From assembly GCA_031291755.1 (NCBI GenBank), contig JARLIK010000023.1:43197-107196 (forward strand): a stretch of DNA of 64,000 nucleotides, in the 5' to 3' direction. Made by a program: the position numbers and the translations under genes. Position 1 is the stretch's first letter; every line of letters starts with the position of its first letter. This document shows, in pieces, positions 1-8,406 of the stretch. This stretch comes from Acidocella sp. Lineage in GTDB: Bacteria > Pseudomonadota > Alphaproteobacteria > Acetobacterales > Acetobacteraceae. Below the pieces are notes generated by a model. It searched no databases and was not told the origin of the DNA. It saw only the letters and a list, made by a program, of their open reading frames with translations.

Positions 1-714
1 GCGACCAAGGATAAAGCCGATGCCTATCTGCACAACCCGTCCCTGATCAAAGGCAAGACCATCCCTGAAACCAGCAATTCCACCGGCGAATGGGGGGCTG
101 CGGCCTGCCTTGAAAAGAAATTCGGCCTCAAGCCCAGCGAATATCATTTCGTCAATCTGTCGCCGCCGGAGATCAACGCCGCCGTCAGCAGCGGTCGGTA
201 TGATCTGGCTCAAGTATGGTCGCCTAATGTCTATATTCTCGAATCGGCAATCGGAGCCAAGGTTATCTGCAACGCTGCGCAAGTCGGCGTGCCGATCACC
301 AGCAATATTTTTGCGACCCAAGCCTTCGCCACCGCACACCCCGAAATAGTCGCGAAGTTCCTCGCCGTTTACCTTCGCGCCATTGCCTGGGAGCGCGAGC
401 ATCCGCAAGAGGCGGTCGCCGATCTCGGTGAGTTCTTTAACTCGGTCGGCGTGAAAATTCCGCCTGCCTATCTCGCCCAGGAACTCCACGCCCGGCCTGC
501 CTACACGCTGGACGAGCAGTTGAAAATTTTCGGTGCCAATACGGCCGGCACGCCCGAAATCGTCGATTGGTGGAATCAACTCGGTACCTTCATGCAATCG
601 GTCAGCATCGTCAGCGAGACCCCACCGGCGAGCCAATTCGCAACCGACAAATATCTGCAAATGATCGCAGCGGACCCGAAGCTGCGTGCCTTTGCCAATG
701 ACGACACGCCGTAA
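1..714 (+). CDS. ABC transporter substrate-binding protein, NitT/TauT (SsuA) type, 5' partial
   Basis: The reading frame is open from the first base and ends at TAA 712-714, leaving about 237 C-terminal residues; the signal peptide and N-terminal lobe lie outside the window. The visible part has the periplasmic-binding-protein pattern of the nitrate/taurine/sulfonate group: a GKTIPETSNSTGEW stretch, a VNLSPPEINAAVSSGRYD segment (the usual 'n..p.e...al..G.iDa' region) and a late helix AIAWEREHPQEAV typical of SsuA/TauA. The ATPase at 750 follows by 35 bp, so the two form one uptake system; the permease is not between them and is presumably upstream. The ligand cannot be read from the sequence. 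Confidence 0.8.
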   Translation, partial: ATKDKADAYLHNPSLIKGKTIPETSNSTGEWGAAACLEKKFGLKPSEYHFVNLSPPEINAAVSSGRYDLAQVWSPNVYILESAIGAKVICNAAQVGVPITSNIFATQAFATAHPEIVAKFLAVYLRAIAWEREHPQEAVADLGEFFNSVGVKIPPAYLAQELHARPAYTLDEQLKIFGANTAGTPEIVDWWNQLGTFMQSVSIVSETPPASQFATDKYLQMIAADPKLRAFANDDTP

Positions 715-749
715 ATGGAGGCGAGCCCTAAACCATCGGGAGCGAAACA

Positions 750-1577
750 ATGAGCGAGATCAGGTTTGAGGGGGTAGAACGGCGTTTCCATCGGCCGGGC
801 GGCAACTTTCTCGCTCTTGAAAATATCTGCTTCGAGGTCGCCGAGCGCGAATTTGTGGCGCTCGTCGGCCCGTCGGGCTGCGGCAAGACGACGCTGCTCC
901 GTATGGCCGCCGGGCTCGATTTCCCGACCGGCGGACGAGTACTCGTCGGCAACCGTGAAGTCAGAGGCCCGGGTCCTGACCGCGCCGTCGTGTTCCAGCA
1001 ATTCGCCTTATTTCCCTGGAAGACAATTCGCCAGAACATTGGCTTCGGGCTCAAATGCAAAGGGACGCCGCTCACCCAGCGCCGCGAGATCATCGAGCAT
1101 TACGTCACGCTCATGGGTTTGCAAGGCCATGGCGATGCCTATCCGCATCAATTGTCCGGCGGCATGCAGCAGCGCGTCGCAATCGCCCGCAGCTATGCGC
1201 TGGAGCCCGATGTTTTGTTGATGGATGAGCCTTTCGGCGCGCTCGATGCCCAGACCCGCGTTCTGATGCAGGAAGAACTCGTCCGTCTCGCGCGCGACAA
1301 CCCCCGCACCGTCCTGTTCATTACGCACAGCGTCGACGAAGCGGTTTATCTCGCTGATCGTGTCATTGTCATGACTCCCCGGCCAGGCCGGATCAGCGCG
1401 ATCATCGACATCGGCTTGGTGCGCCGCACCGAGCGCTGGATAGATTGTGAACACATAGAGGAAGTCATGGCCCAAAAGTCTTTCGTGCATTTGCGCTCGC
1501 GCATCTGGCGGCTGCTGCGCGGTTTGGAATCGAGCGGTGAGACAGTGGGCCGCGCTATGGAGACGGGCGTTGGCTAA
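750..1577 (+). CDS. ABC transporter ATP-binding protein, NitT/TauT (SsuB/TauB) family
   Basis: 275 residues. Walker A GPSGCGKTT at 40-48, Q-loop VVFQQFALFPW at 80-90, signature LSGGMQQ at 135-141, Walker B VLLMDEP at 155-161 and H-loop His193 are all intact, so it should be an active ATPase. The FALFPW segment after the Q-loop is characteristic of the SsuB/TauB/NrtD group, matching the binding protein just upstream. A GGGAG ribosome-binding site precedes the ATG. It should energise import of a small anion or organic acid, with the permease outside the window. The C-terminus extends about 40 residues past the usual family end. Confidence 0.9.
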   Translation: MSEIRFEGVERRFHRPGGNFLALENICFEVAEREFVALVGPSGCGKTTLLRMAAGLDFPTGGRVLVGNREVRGPGPDRAVVFQQFALFPWKTIRQNIGFGLKCKGTPLTQRREIIEHYVTLMGLQGHGDAYPHQLSGGMQQRVAIARSYALEPDVLLMDEPFGALDAQTRVLMQEELVRLARDNPRTVLFITHSVDEAVYLADRVIVMTPRPGRISAIIDIGLVRRTERWIDCEHIEEVMAQKSFVHLRSRIWRLLRGLESSGETVGRAMETGVG

Positions 1578-1620
1578 CGCCGACGGTCAAATCCAGCGCG
1601 GACCACATTCCGCCAGGGCA

Positions 1621-3813
1621 ATGTTGACGCCACTTGTCACACAAACACCATGGTGGCGCCTCGAACGTCACGATGCCGATCGTGAACGGATCGAACGGGT
1701 GGAGCTCCTTCGCATGCTCGAACGGCTGGTCCTAATTCGCCGCTTTGAGGAACGCCTGCTTGAGCTCAGCACCGCCGGCGTGCTGCACGGCCCCGCGCAC
1801 TCTAGCATCGGCCAGGAAGGGGCCGCAGTCGGCGCGATTTCTGTCCTCACCGCAACCGACAAGATCAACGGCACGCATAGGATGCATCACCAGTTCCTCG
1901 CCAAGGCACTCGGCTTTGCAACACCGGAAGGCTATTCGCCGCTCGACGATGCCATCCCCGACCCGTTCCGCGACGTCGCGTTCCGCACTTACGCCGAAAT
2001 CCTTGGCCTTCGCCCAGGTTATTGCGGCGGGCGCGGCGGCTCAATGCATCTGCGCTACCCCGAAGCCGGCATTCTCGGCTCGAATGCCATCGTCGGCGGC
2101 AATCCTTCGCACGCAGTCGGATATGCGTTGGCCGACATCATGCAGGACCGCACCGATCTCTCCATCGCCTTCTTCGGCGATGGCGCCATGCAGAACGGCG
2201 CGGCCTATGAGGCGATGAACCTCGCCGCCCTCTACCGCACGCCCACGGTCTTTTTCGTCGAGAACAACCTCTACGCGGTCTCCACCAGACTTAACGAACA
2301 AACACGCGAAACCAGGCTCTCTGCCCGCGGTCTCTCACTCGGCATCCCCGCAATCGTGTTCGACGGCATGGATGTCATCGCAGCACGTCTCGCGATGGAG
2401 GAAGCCCGCGCGATCATTACGCGCGATGGCGGGCCGGTGCTGCTCGAGGCCGAGACCTATCGTTTCTTCCACCAATCCGGTGCCTTGCGCGGAAGCGCCT
2501 ATGGCTATCGCGACAAAGCGGAAGAAGAATCGTGGTCCGCCCGCGATCCGCTTCGCCAGTTCCCCGCGGAGCTGATCGATGCCGGCATCATCAACGGTCA
2601 AGATGTCGGGTATCTTGAAGCCAGAGTTGCCGAGATTCTCGATGGGGCCCTTGCCCGCCTGCTCGAGAACCATCGCGATCCCAGCACCGCGCGTATCCGT
2701 CCGCCACTCTGGCCCGATCCCGCGGAAGTCGACGCCGGCATCCGTGGCGATCTTTCGGAACTCGCCTCATGCCACGCTGTGGAACTCGAGGACCGTGATC
2801 CGGCCAATCTCACGGACACCAAATTCGCCGATGTCATCGCCAAGGCGATGCTGCGAAACATGGGACTTTGGCCAAATCTGTTTATCCTAGGAGAAGATGT
2901 ACACCGGCTTCGTGGCGGCACGTCCGGAGCCACGCGCGGCATTCGCGAGCGCTTCCCGGATCGGCTGATCGGCACCCCGATCTGCGAGAACGGCTTCGTC
3001 GGCATGGCACTGGGTGCCGCGCTAAACGGCATGCGCCCTGTCATCGAGATCATGTATCCCGATTTCGCTCTCGGTGCCGCCGACCAATTATTCAATCAGA
3101 TAGCCAAGGTCCGACACATGTTCGGCGGTAAATTCCCGGTTCCCGTCATCGTCCGCAGCCGTGTCTCCTCAGGCACTGGCTACGGTTCGCAACATTCGAT
3201 GGATGCCAGCGGATTATTCGCGCTCTATCCCGGCTGGCGGATTTTCGTGCCAAGCCGGCCCTATGATTATATCGGCATGCTCAACGCCGCGGTCGCCTGC
3301 GACGATCCGGTGCTGATCGTAGAATACAGCGCTTTATTCGAAAAAATGGGCCCCGTTCCTGCTGGTGACTGGGACTACATCGTACCCATCGGCAAAGCAC
3401 GGATCGCGCGTAGCGGACGGCGATGCACGATTCTCGCGTATGGCCTGATGGTTGATTTCGCTTGCGAGGCAGCGAAGCTTTCAGGCGTCGATGCGGAAGT
3501 GATCGACCTTCGCACAATCGATCCTACCGGCCTCGACTGGACGTCGATCGAAGCGAGCGTCAAAAAGACAAATGTCCTGATGATTGCCGAGCGAAATGCC
3601 CGCGGCACCTCTATCGGTTCACGCATTGCCAGCGAGGCGCAACAACGGCTGTTCGACTGGCTGGATCATGAGATCATCCATGTGACCGGCGCGGAGGCCG
3701 CACCTGTCGTATCCAAGATTCTCGAACACGCCGCTCTCGCTGACGCAAAAACGATCGAGGCAGCACTACGCCGCCTTGATGCCGATATCCCGAAATCAAG
3801 TTTGAAAGAATAG
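1621..3813 (+). CDS. Fused 2-oxoacid dehydrogenase E1 component (alpha-beta)
   Basis: 730 residues from ATG 1621. A GTG at 1537 in the same frame would overlap the ATPase gene by 41 bp and add unconserved sequence, so it is less likely. Residues about 25-390 are an E1-alpha domain with the GGRGGSMHL segment and the thiamine-diphosphate/Mg motif GDGAMQNG near 187. From about 395 onward is an E1-beta domain (ILGEDV, ICENGFVGMALG, RSRVSSGTGYGSQHS). The family decarboxylates 2-oxoacids and passes the acyl group to a lipoyl E2. No E2 or E3 gene is in the window, so the partner is elsewhere or the enzyme works alone. Substrate unknown; the branched-chain, acetoin and pyruvate enzymes are all relatives. 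Confidence 0.85.
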   Translation: MLTPLVTQTPWWRLERHDADRERIERVELLRMLERLVLIRRFEERLLELSTAGVLHGPAHSSIGQEGAAVGAISVLTATDKINGTHRMHHQFLAKALGFATPEGYSPLDDAIPDPFRDVAFRTYAEILGLRPGYCGGRGGSMHLRYPEAGILGSNAIVGGNPSHAVGYALADIMQDRTDLSIAFFGDGAMQNGAAYEAMNLAALYRTPTVFFVENNLYAVSTRLNEQTRETRLSARGLSLGIPAIVFDGMDVIAARLAMEEARAIITRDGGPVLLEAETYRFFHQSGALRGSAYGYRDKAEEESWSARDPLRQFPAELIDAGIINGQDVGYLEARVAEILDGALARLLENHRDPSTARIRPPLWPDPAEVDAGIRGDLSELASCHAVELEDRDPANLTDTKFADVIAKAMLRNMGLWPNLFILGEDVHRLRGGTSGATRGIRERFPDRLIGTPICENGFVGMALGAALNGMRPVIEIMYPDFALGAADQLFNQIAKVRHMFGGKFPVPVIVRSRVSSGTGYGSQHSMDASGLFALYPGWRIFVPSRPYDYIGMLNAAVACDDPVLIVEYSALFEKMGPVPAGDWDYIVPIGKARIARSGRRCTILAYGLMVDFACEAAKLSGVDAEVIDLRTIDPTGLDWTSIEASVKKTNVLMIAERNARGTSIGSRIASEAQQRLFDWLDHEIIHVTGAEAAPVVSKILEHAALADAKTIEAALRRLDADIPKSSLKE

Positions 3814-4098
3814 TGAACTCATCAAGCCATGACATAACACGACGACCGCAAAGAAACGAATTAAAGCCCTCGGCATTGATATAACGCACCCACTAGGCAT
3901 GTCCTGTGGAGCCAGTTTTGCGAGAATTTTTTGATGCTGGCTGGCAATCATAAATTTCGTTTTGTCTTGCAAGAATCTTATTGAATCTTTTTTTGCCTGC
4001 TATCATAAAAGAGTGGGTTAATACTCATCAAACAATTATCTTAATACGGCGCGCTGACGCGTACGAAAGAGGAACTGATCGTCCAAAAGGAGCAGAAA
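3814..4098. other. AT-rich intergenic region upstream of the MFS gene
   Basis: 285 bp without a credible gene, visibly richer in A+T than its surroundings. It ends with a strong ribosome-binding site AAGGAG (4087-4092) for the MFS gene. It holds TTTCGTTTTGT near 3958-3968, a motif that recurs in the AT-rich region near 44820-44830. I see no clear terminator after the E1 gene and no confident -35/-10 pair. Confidence 0.5.
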
Positions 4099-5556
4099 AT
4101 GCCAGAGGAATTCAATATGCCTAAATTCGGTGCGTCGGGTCCGGTCGTAATCCGGTCGCCGTTGGACGTTAGCGCATTCATCAACTCGCAACCAACACGG
4201 CCCTTCGCTATTTTGATTGTATTGGTTGCGCTTGGTGGCGTGTTTGTGGACGCATATGATTTTACGAGCATCGGGATCGGTGTCGTACAGCTCAAGCAGG
4301 ATTTTCAACTGACTCCATTCGAGGTCGGCAGCATCACAGCGATGATGGCCGTTGGCGCTCTCTTCGGCGCTCTTGTGGGCGGCCATTTCACCGACAAGAT
4401 CGGCCGGCTGAAAATGTTCTTGCTCGATCTCGTGCTCCTCGTTTTTTCCGCGATCGGGGCGGCGCTCTCCTTTAATCTCGAGATGCTATTGATCTTTCGC
4501 CTTCTTATGGGAATAGGGGTCGGCCTCGACTTCCCCGTCGCGCTTAGTTTCATCGCCGAGTTCATGGCGGAGCGGAACAAAGGCGCAAGCGTTAATCTAT
4601 GGCAGGCGACATGGTTCGTCGCCGCGATCTGCTCCGGTATCGTCATTCTACCGTTTTATTTCGCCGGTTTGCAGGACGTGCTGTGGCGGATCGCAGTTGG
4701 GTTCGGCGCCGTACCCGCCCTCATCGTGCTCGCTCTCCGGTACAGATTCATGAATGAGAGCCCACTATGGGCAGCACGTAACGTAAGCCTCAACGAAGCG
4801 GCCAGAATACTTGAAAAGACCTATCATGTCCCCGTGACGGTATCGGCGCCCGAAACACCCACCGCCTCACCACCGGCCAGAAGCTTCCTCTCGCTCTATT
4901 CGGAGCTTTTCACGCCACAATACCGGAACCGGACCTTCCTGATCTCGATCATATGCATGACCCAAAGCCTTGAGTATTTCGCCATCGGATTCAATCTCCC
5001 CATCATTTCAACGCAGTTGTTCGGATCAAAATTCCTCTTCGCGATTCTCGGCTCGATGTTCTTCAACCTCTTTGGCATCGCCGGCGGCGCATCGAATGCC
5101 TTAGTCACGAGTCGTCTCGGCACCCGCAATATCGCAACCATTGGATACCTGGTGGTTGTGGTTGCCCTTCTCTCCCTTTATTTCAGTGGCCCGAACGCGC
5201 CAATCATTCTCGAAGCCGGACTGATTGCGCTCTTTCTTTTGGGTCACTCCTTCGGACCAGGCTCGCAGGGCATGACCATGGCAGCCCTTTCGTATCCGAC
5301 CCGAATGCGCGGACTAGGCACCGGATGGGGACAGGGAATGGTGCGGGTCGGCAGCATCCTAGGATTCTACTTCTTTCCACTTGTCGTCCACTGGATCGGT
5401 TTCCGCGACATGACCTTGGCTCTCGCGATCGTTCCCGCGGCTGGGCTGCTCACGACCGTCATGGTTAGGTGGGAGCCTGTCGGACACGACCCCGACGAAC
5501 ATGACGATTCGCTACTTGATGCATTGCCCGCACTAGCAGAGGACAACTATGCCTGA
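4099..5556 (+). CDS. MFS transporter, metabolite:H+ symporter/sugar-porter type
   Basis: 485 residues with about 12 hydrophobic segments. The loop after TM2 carries GGHFTDKIGRLKMF, the diagnostic G-x3-D-x2-GR-R/K MFS motif, and FVDAYDFTSIGIG in TM1 resembles aromatic-acid and organic-acid symporters. ATG 4099 is preceded by AAGGAG with 6 nt spacing, which fixes the start. It sits between an acyl-type dehydrogenase and SDR/VOC enzymes, so it probably imports the substrate of that small pathway. The cargo cannot be assigned; aromatic or aliphatic carboxylates are most plausible. Confidence 0.85.
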   Translation: MPEEFNMPKFGASGPVVIRSPLDVSAFINSQPTRPFAILIVLVALGGVFVDAYDFTSIGIGVVQLKQDFQLTPFEVGSITAMMAVGALFGALVGGHFTDKIGRLKMFLLDLVLLVFSAIGAALSFNLEMLLIFRLLMGIGVGLDFPVALSFIAEFMAERNKGASVNLWQATWFVAAICSGIVILPFYFAGLQDVLWRIAVGFGAVPALIVLALRYRFMNESPLWAARNVSLNEAARILEKTYHVPVTVSAPETPTASPPARSFLSLYSELFTPQYRNRTFLISIICMTQSLEYFAIGFNLPIISTQLFGSKFLFAILGSMFFNLFGIAGGASNALVTSRLGTRNIATIGYLVVVVALLSLYFSGPNAPIILEAGLIALFLLGHSFGPGSQGMTMAALSYPTRMRGLGTGWGQGMVRVGSILGFYFFPLVVHWIGFRDMTLALAIVPAAGLLTTVMVRWEPVGHDPDEHDDSLLDALPALAEDNYA

Positions 5557-5598
5557 GGCAACGCGCACGCTGCATAAGCCAGCAAGGATCCAGATTAG

Positions 5599-6327
5599 GT
5601 GAACGACCTCCAAGGACGCATGATCATCGTCACTGGCGCGGCGGGTGCCATTGGCGGTACGGTCGCCCGCATGGCGGCGTTGGAAGGCGCGCGGCTTCTT
5701 TTGGTTGATCTGGACGGCGCGCGCCTCACCGCTATAGCGCGAGACCTTGGCGGAGGTCCCCATCTGACCGCGATATCTTCGTTGCAAAGTCCAGAAGACT
5801 GCGCGGCCGTCGCGGCACTCGCCGGTTCCCCGATCTATGGCCTCGTGCACATGGCAGGTCTGTTTATGCCCCATGATCTCAGCGCCGCTGCACGCCCAGT
5901 CTATGATCTGACCATCGCGGCCAACATGACAAACGCCTTCGACCTTGTCTGCGCGATCGAGCCTTTTCTGGTCACGGATGTTCCGGCGCGGCTGGTCTTC
6001 GCGAGTTCACAGGCCTATCGGCGCGGCAGTATTGGGCACGTCGCCTATTCGATGGCGAAGGGCGGCGTGGCCGGGCTGACGCGCGCACTCGCCCGTAATC
6101 TCCGTGCGCGAGCGTTGGTGAACGCGGTTGCTCCGGGTGTTATCGAAACCCCCATGACACACGATATGCTCGCCGCGCGACGACAGGAGATCATCAACGA
6201 GATTCCTCTAGGTCGACTTGGCACGGCCGAAGAGGTCGCGGGCGTCGTGCTGTTCCTCCTTGGCCCGCAGTCGACCTTCATCACCGGCCAGGTGATTAAT
6301 GTGGATGGGGGAACCAATAACAGCTGA
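5599..6327 (+). CDS. SDR family oxidoreductase
   Basis: 242 residues, full length for a classical short-chain dehydrogenase. Cofactor motif TGAAGAIG is at 12-19 and the catalytic YSMAK has Tyr150 and Lys154, with the catalytic Ser in FASSQAY just before; the C-terminal FITGQVINVDGG is also typical. The start is GTG 5599 with AAGGA about 10 nt upstream, following the MFS gene by 42 bp, so co-transcription is likely. The family interconverts alcohols and ketones with NAD(P)H. The LVDLDG stretch after the second strand favours NAD(H). Substrate unknown. Confidence 0.85.
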   Translation: MNDLQGRMIIVTGAAGAIGGTVARMAALEGARLLLVDLDGARLTAIARDLGGGPHLTAISSLQSPEDCAAVAALAGSPIYGLVHMAGLFMPHDLSAAARPVYDLTIAANMTNAFDLVCAIEPFLVTDVPARLVFASSQAYRRGSIGHVAYSMAKGGVAGLTRALARNLRARALVNAVAPGVIETPMTHDMLAARRQEIINEIPLGRLGTAEEVAGVVLFLLGPQSTFITGQVINVDGGTNNS

Positions 6328-6367
6328 ACGCTTACTATCTGAATTCTCGTCAAAAAGGGGGTTGGAA

Positions 6368-6847
6368 ATGACGCAGTCAAAATCAGGGCTTGAGGCGAGT
6401 GCCTCCGTTCGTGACCTCGTCATCCGGCCTCATCATACGGCGCTAAGCGTGGAGGATTTCGAGGCCGCCCGGAATTTTTTCACCGAAGCCGTTGGCATGC
6501 GCCTTGAAAGCGAAATGGACCATCGCGACGAGAGCAACCTCGGCATTATCGTCGGGTTGCCGGGCGCTGTAATCCGGTGGGCGCTTCTTGAAATGGGCGG
6601 CTACCGGATTGAGCTATTCAAATACTACAACCCCAAAGGTCTGCGCCATCCCATGCGGCAATGCGATATCGGCCTAACCCATATCTGCTTTCAAGTCAGC
6701 GACGCCAACGAGACACATCGCCGGTTGGCAACGGCTGGCTACAAGACAATCTCAGCGCCGCAGTCTCTTAGGGGCGGGCGAAGCAAGCCGTTTTACCTGA
6801 TCGGTCCCGAGGAAATCATCATCGAGTTCCTAGAACTCCACTCCTGA
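6368..6847 (+). CDS. VOC (glyoxalase/bleomycin-resistance fold) family protein
   Basis: 159 residues from ATG 6368, which has an AGGGGG Shine-Dalgarno; an upstream in-frame GTG at 6299 overlaps the SDR and is rejected. RPHHTALSVEDFEAARNFF near the start is the first beta-alpha-beta unit, with a metal-ligand-like His. DIGLTHICFQV starts the second unit and IIEFLEL near the end supplies the usual Glu ligand. Members are metal-dependent isomerases, epimerases, lyases or dioxygenases. As the last gene of the left-edge block it probably acts on an intermediate of the same pathway. Exact reaction not assignable. Confidence 0.8.
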   Translation: MTQSKSGLEASASVRDLVIRPHHTALSVEDFEAARNFFTEAVGMRLESEMDHRDESNLGIIVGLPGAVIRWALLEMGGYRIELFKYYNPKGLRHPMRQCDIGLTHICFQVSDANETHRRLATAGYKTISAPQSLRGGRSKPFYLIGPEEIIIEFLELHS

Positions 6848-7058
6848 CGATGTGCGGAATTGTGCGCGGTGGTGTCCATCAAACCAGCAGCAGGCCACCT
6901 CCCTACAAACACGCAGAGACAGGCACTCAACAAGTGCCCAAAGATGGCGGAATCAGCGGACAAAAGCTGATAATGAATAGGGATTGCTTGGAAAAAGACG
7001 CTAATTTTCCGGCACTATTTCCAGGACCTATGCTGTGGAGACTATTTTGCTGGGTGGC

Positions 7059-7151
7059 TGGCGGAGGGGATGGGATTCGAACCCACGATACGCCTTGACA
7101 GCGTATAACGGTTTAGCAAACCGCCGCCTTCAGCCTCTCGGCCACCCCTCC
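7059..7151 (-). tRNA. tRNA-Ser (anticodon GCU)
   Basis: On the minus strand the acceptor arm GGAGGGG (complement of 7145-7151) pairs with CCCCTCC, followed by discriminator G and an encoded CCA ending at 7059. The D-arm begins GCCGAGAGG, the anticodon loop reads TTTGCTAAA (anticodon GCU, serine AGC/AGU), a long variable arm follows as expected for class II tRNA-Ser, and the T-arm is GGGTTCGAATCCC. Length 93 nt. All arms close without mismatch. Confidence 0.96.
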
Positions 7152-7316
7152 GCAATCGCATGCCCCAAGGGGCCGGTGCCCCTGCGTTTTAGGCGGCGGC
7201 GCTATCGTCGTAAAGCCCCGGAGGGGTACTGGTTGTCCTGTTAAGGATATTTTTGGACGATTTCTGTTAACTAATTGAATTTAATGGATTTAAGAAAATA
7301 TTCGGGAAAATTATGC

Positions 7317-7363
7317 TGCATTGCAAAATTTATGTTGCATTGCACTCTCATATGTCTTATACG
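7317..7363 (+). promoter_or_regulatory. Promoter of the sRNA with paired TGCATTGCA operator-like palindromes
   Basis: A sigma70-like promoter is visible: -35 TTGCAT at 7335-7340, 17-nt spacer, -10 TATACG at 7358-7363, predicting a start near 7370. Two copies of the partly palindromic TGCATTGCA lie at 7317-7325 and 7336-7344, 19 bp apart; the second overlaps the -35 box. TGC-type half-sites are typical of PhaR/AniA (polyhydroxybutyrate-responsive repressors) in alphaproteobacteria. That link is inference. Confidence 0.6.
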
Positions 7364-7370
7364 TCAGGCT

Positions 7371-7448
7371 ACAGAGTGAGTTTACTCCTCTGTTTTCTTG
7401 GACGTTTCCTCCCTAAACTTGGCGGCACTTCGGTGCCGCCTTTTTTTT
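7371..7448 (+). ncRNA. mmgR-like: MmgR/suhB (alpha-r8)-like trans-acting small RNA
   Basis: About 78 nt with the three-part layout of this alphaproteobacterial family. A 5' hairpin (CAGAG...CTCTG around 7372-7392) comes first. Next is a single-stranded core GGACGTTTCCTCCCTAAAC at about 7401-7419, containing TTTCCTCCCT, which I recall as the conserved MmgR core. A Rho-independent terminator (stem 7421-7440 with TTCG loop, T8 at 7441-7448) ends it. The pyrimidine core could pair with Shine-Dalgarno regions. In Sinorhizobium MmgR restrains polyhydroxybutyrate storage through phasin mRNAs; the same role here is inference. Confidence 0.75.
7421..7448 (+). terminator. Rho-independent terminator of the sRNA
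   Basis: Perfect 8-bp GC-rich stem GGCGGCAC / GTGCCGCC closed by a TTCG tetraloop, then eight T residues. Confidence 0.95.
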
Positions 7449-7455
7449 CGTGAAA

Positions 7456-8352
7456 TCACTCGGCTGCCGCGGCCAGCGGCGCAGCGCGCACCGGCAGCAG
7501 CGCTGCGGCATTTGCCACCAGGGCAGCGATCAACTCGTGGAAAATCGCTGCGAGCCGCTCAAACCCATCGGTTTTCACAAATTGCGCCTCATGCATATAC
7601 AGAGCCCGGGAAACCTCAATTTGCAGAACATGCACACCCTCACGCGGGCGGCCATAAAAGCGGGTAATATAGCCGCCGGCGTAGGGGTCGTTGCGGCGCA
7701 CTCGCAGCCCGAGGCCCTCCAGCTTTGCCTCAACGAAGCCGGTCATCGACGCCGCACAGCTGGTGCCATGCACATCGCCCAGCACAATCTCCGCCAGCCG
7801 GCTGGCAGGGCGGTGCGACGGCATGGTCGGCATTGAATGGCAATCAACCAGCAGACACACACCAAAACGCTGGATGGTGGCGGCAATCAGCCGTTGCACC
7901 TCGGCATGGTAAGGCTGCCAGCAGGTGGTGACTCGCGCCTGGGCCTCGACAAATCTCAGCTTACGGCGGTAAATCGGCTCACCGGTGCCAACAATCCGCG
8001 CGATCGTCCCCAGCCCCGCGCTGACCCGGGGACTCGCGGCATTCACATAATCGGGCAGAATATCCTCGAACATCGAAGGGTCCAGCTCCCAGGCTTCGCG
8101 ATTCACGTCGCAATAAGCCCGGGGAAAATTCGCAGCCAGCAGCGGCACGCCCAGGCTGGGGGCTGCGGCAAATAAATCATCGACAAAACTATCTTCGCTG
8201 CGGCGGATCGCGGTGGCGTCCAAGCGCGAGGCCGCCAGGAACGCCGGCGGGTAATACCGTCCGGAATGCGGCGAGGTCAGCAGCACCGGCGCTTTCTGCA
8301 ACAGCGGCATCACCGACCTGTAAGGGGTGTTTGAAAATTCCATCCGCGCCAT
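7456..8352 (-). CDS. N-formylglutamate amidohydrolase family protein
   Basis: 298 residues. Family features include LTSPHSGRYYP near the N-terminus (metal-binding His), RSEDSFVDDLF, FPRAYCDVNRE, LLVDCHSMP (Asp/His metal ligands) and the C-terminal ITRFYGRPREGVHVLQIEVSRALYM. The family hydrolyses N-formyl-L-glutamate to glutamate and formate at the end of histidine degradation (HutG type), but stand-alone members occur without hut genes, as here. It starts about 50 bp downstream of the flippase on the same strand, so it may be carried in the glycan operon. An ATG at 8343 is an alternative start; neither has a good ribosome-binding site. Confidence 0.85.
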   Translation of the reverse strand: MARMEFSNTPYRSVMPLLQKAPVLLTSPHSGRYYPPAFLAASRLDATAIRRSEDSFVDDLFAAAPSLGVPLLAANFPRAYCDVNREAWELDPSMFEDILPDYVNAASPRVSAGLGTIARIVGTGEPIYRRKLRFVEAQARVTTCWQPYHAEVQRLIAATIQRFGVCLLVDCHSMPTMPSHRPASRLAEIVLGDVHGTSCAASMTGFVEAKLEGLGLRVRRNDPYAGGYITRFYGRPREGVHVLQIEVSRALYMHEAQFVKTDGFERLAAIFHELIAALVANAAALLPVRAAPLAAAAE

Positions 8353-8406
8353 TCAACCAGCAGTGGCCCCTGATTGAAAGAGAATTTCCGTGATATCACG
8401 CCGGGT

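Noticed and set aside
6850..7244. Two short plus-strand frames over the tRNA-Ser locus
   Set aside because: They read through the antisense of a tRNA gene; the products (for example GGWRRGWDSNPR) are the usual false translation of tRNA-Ser.
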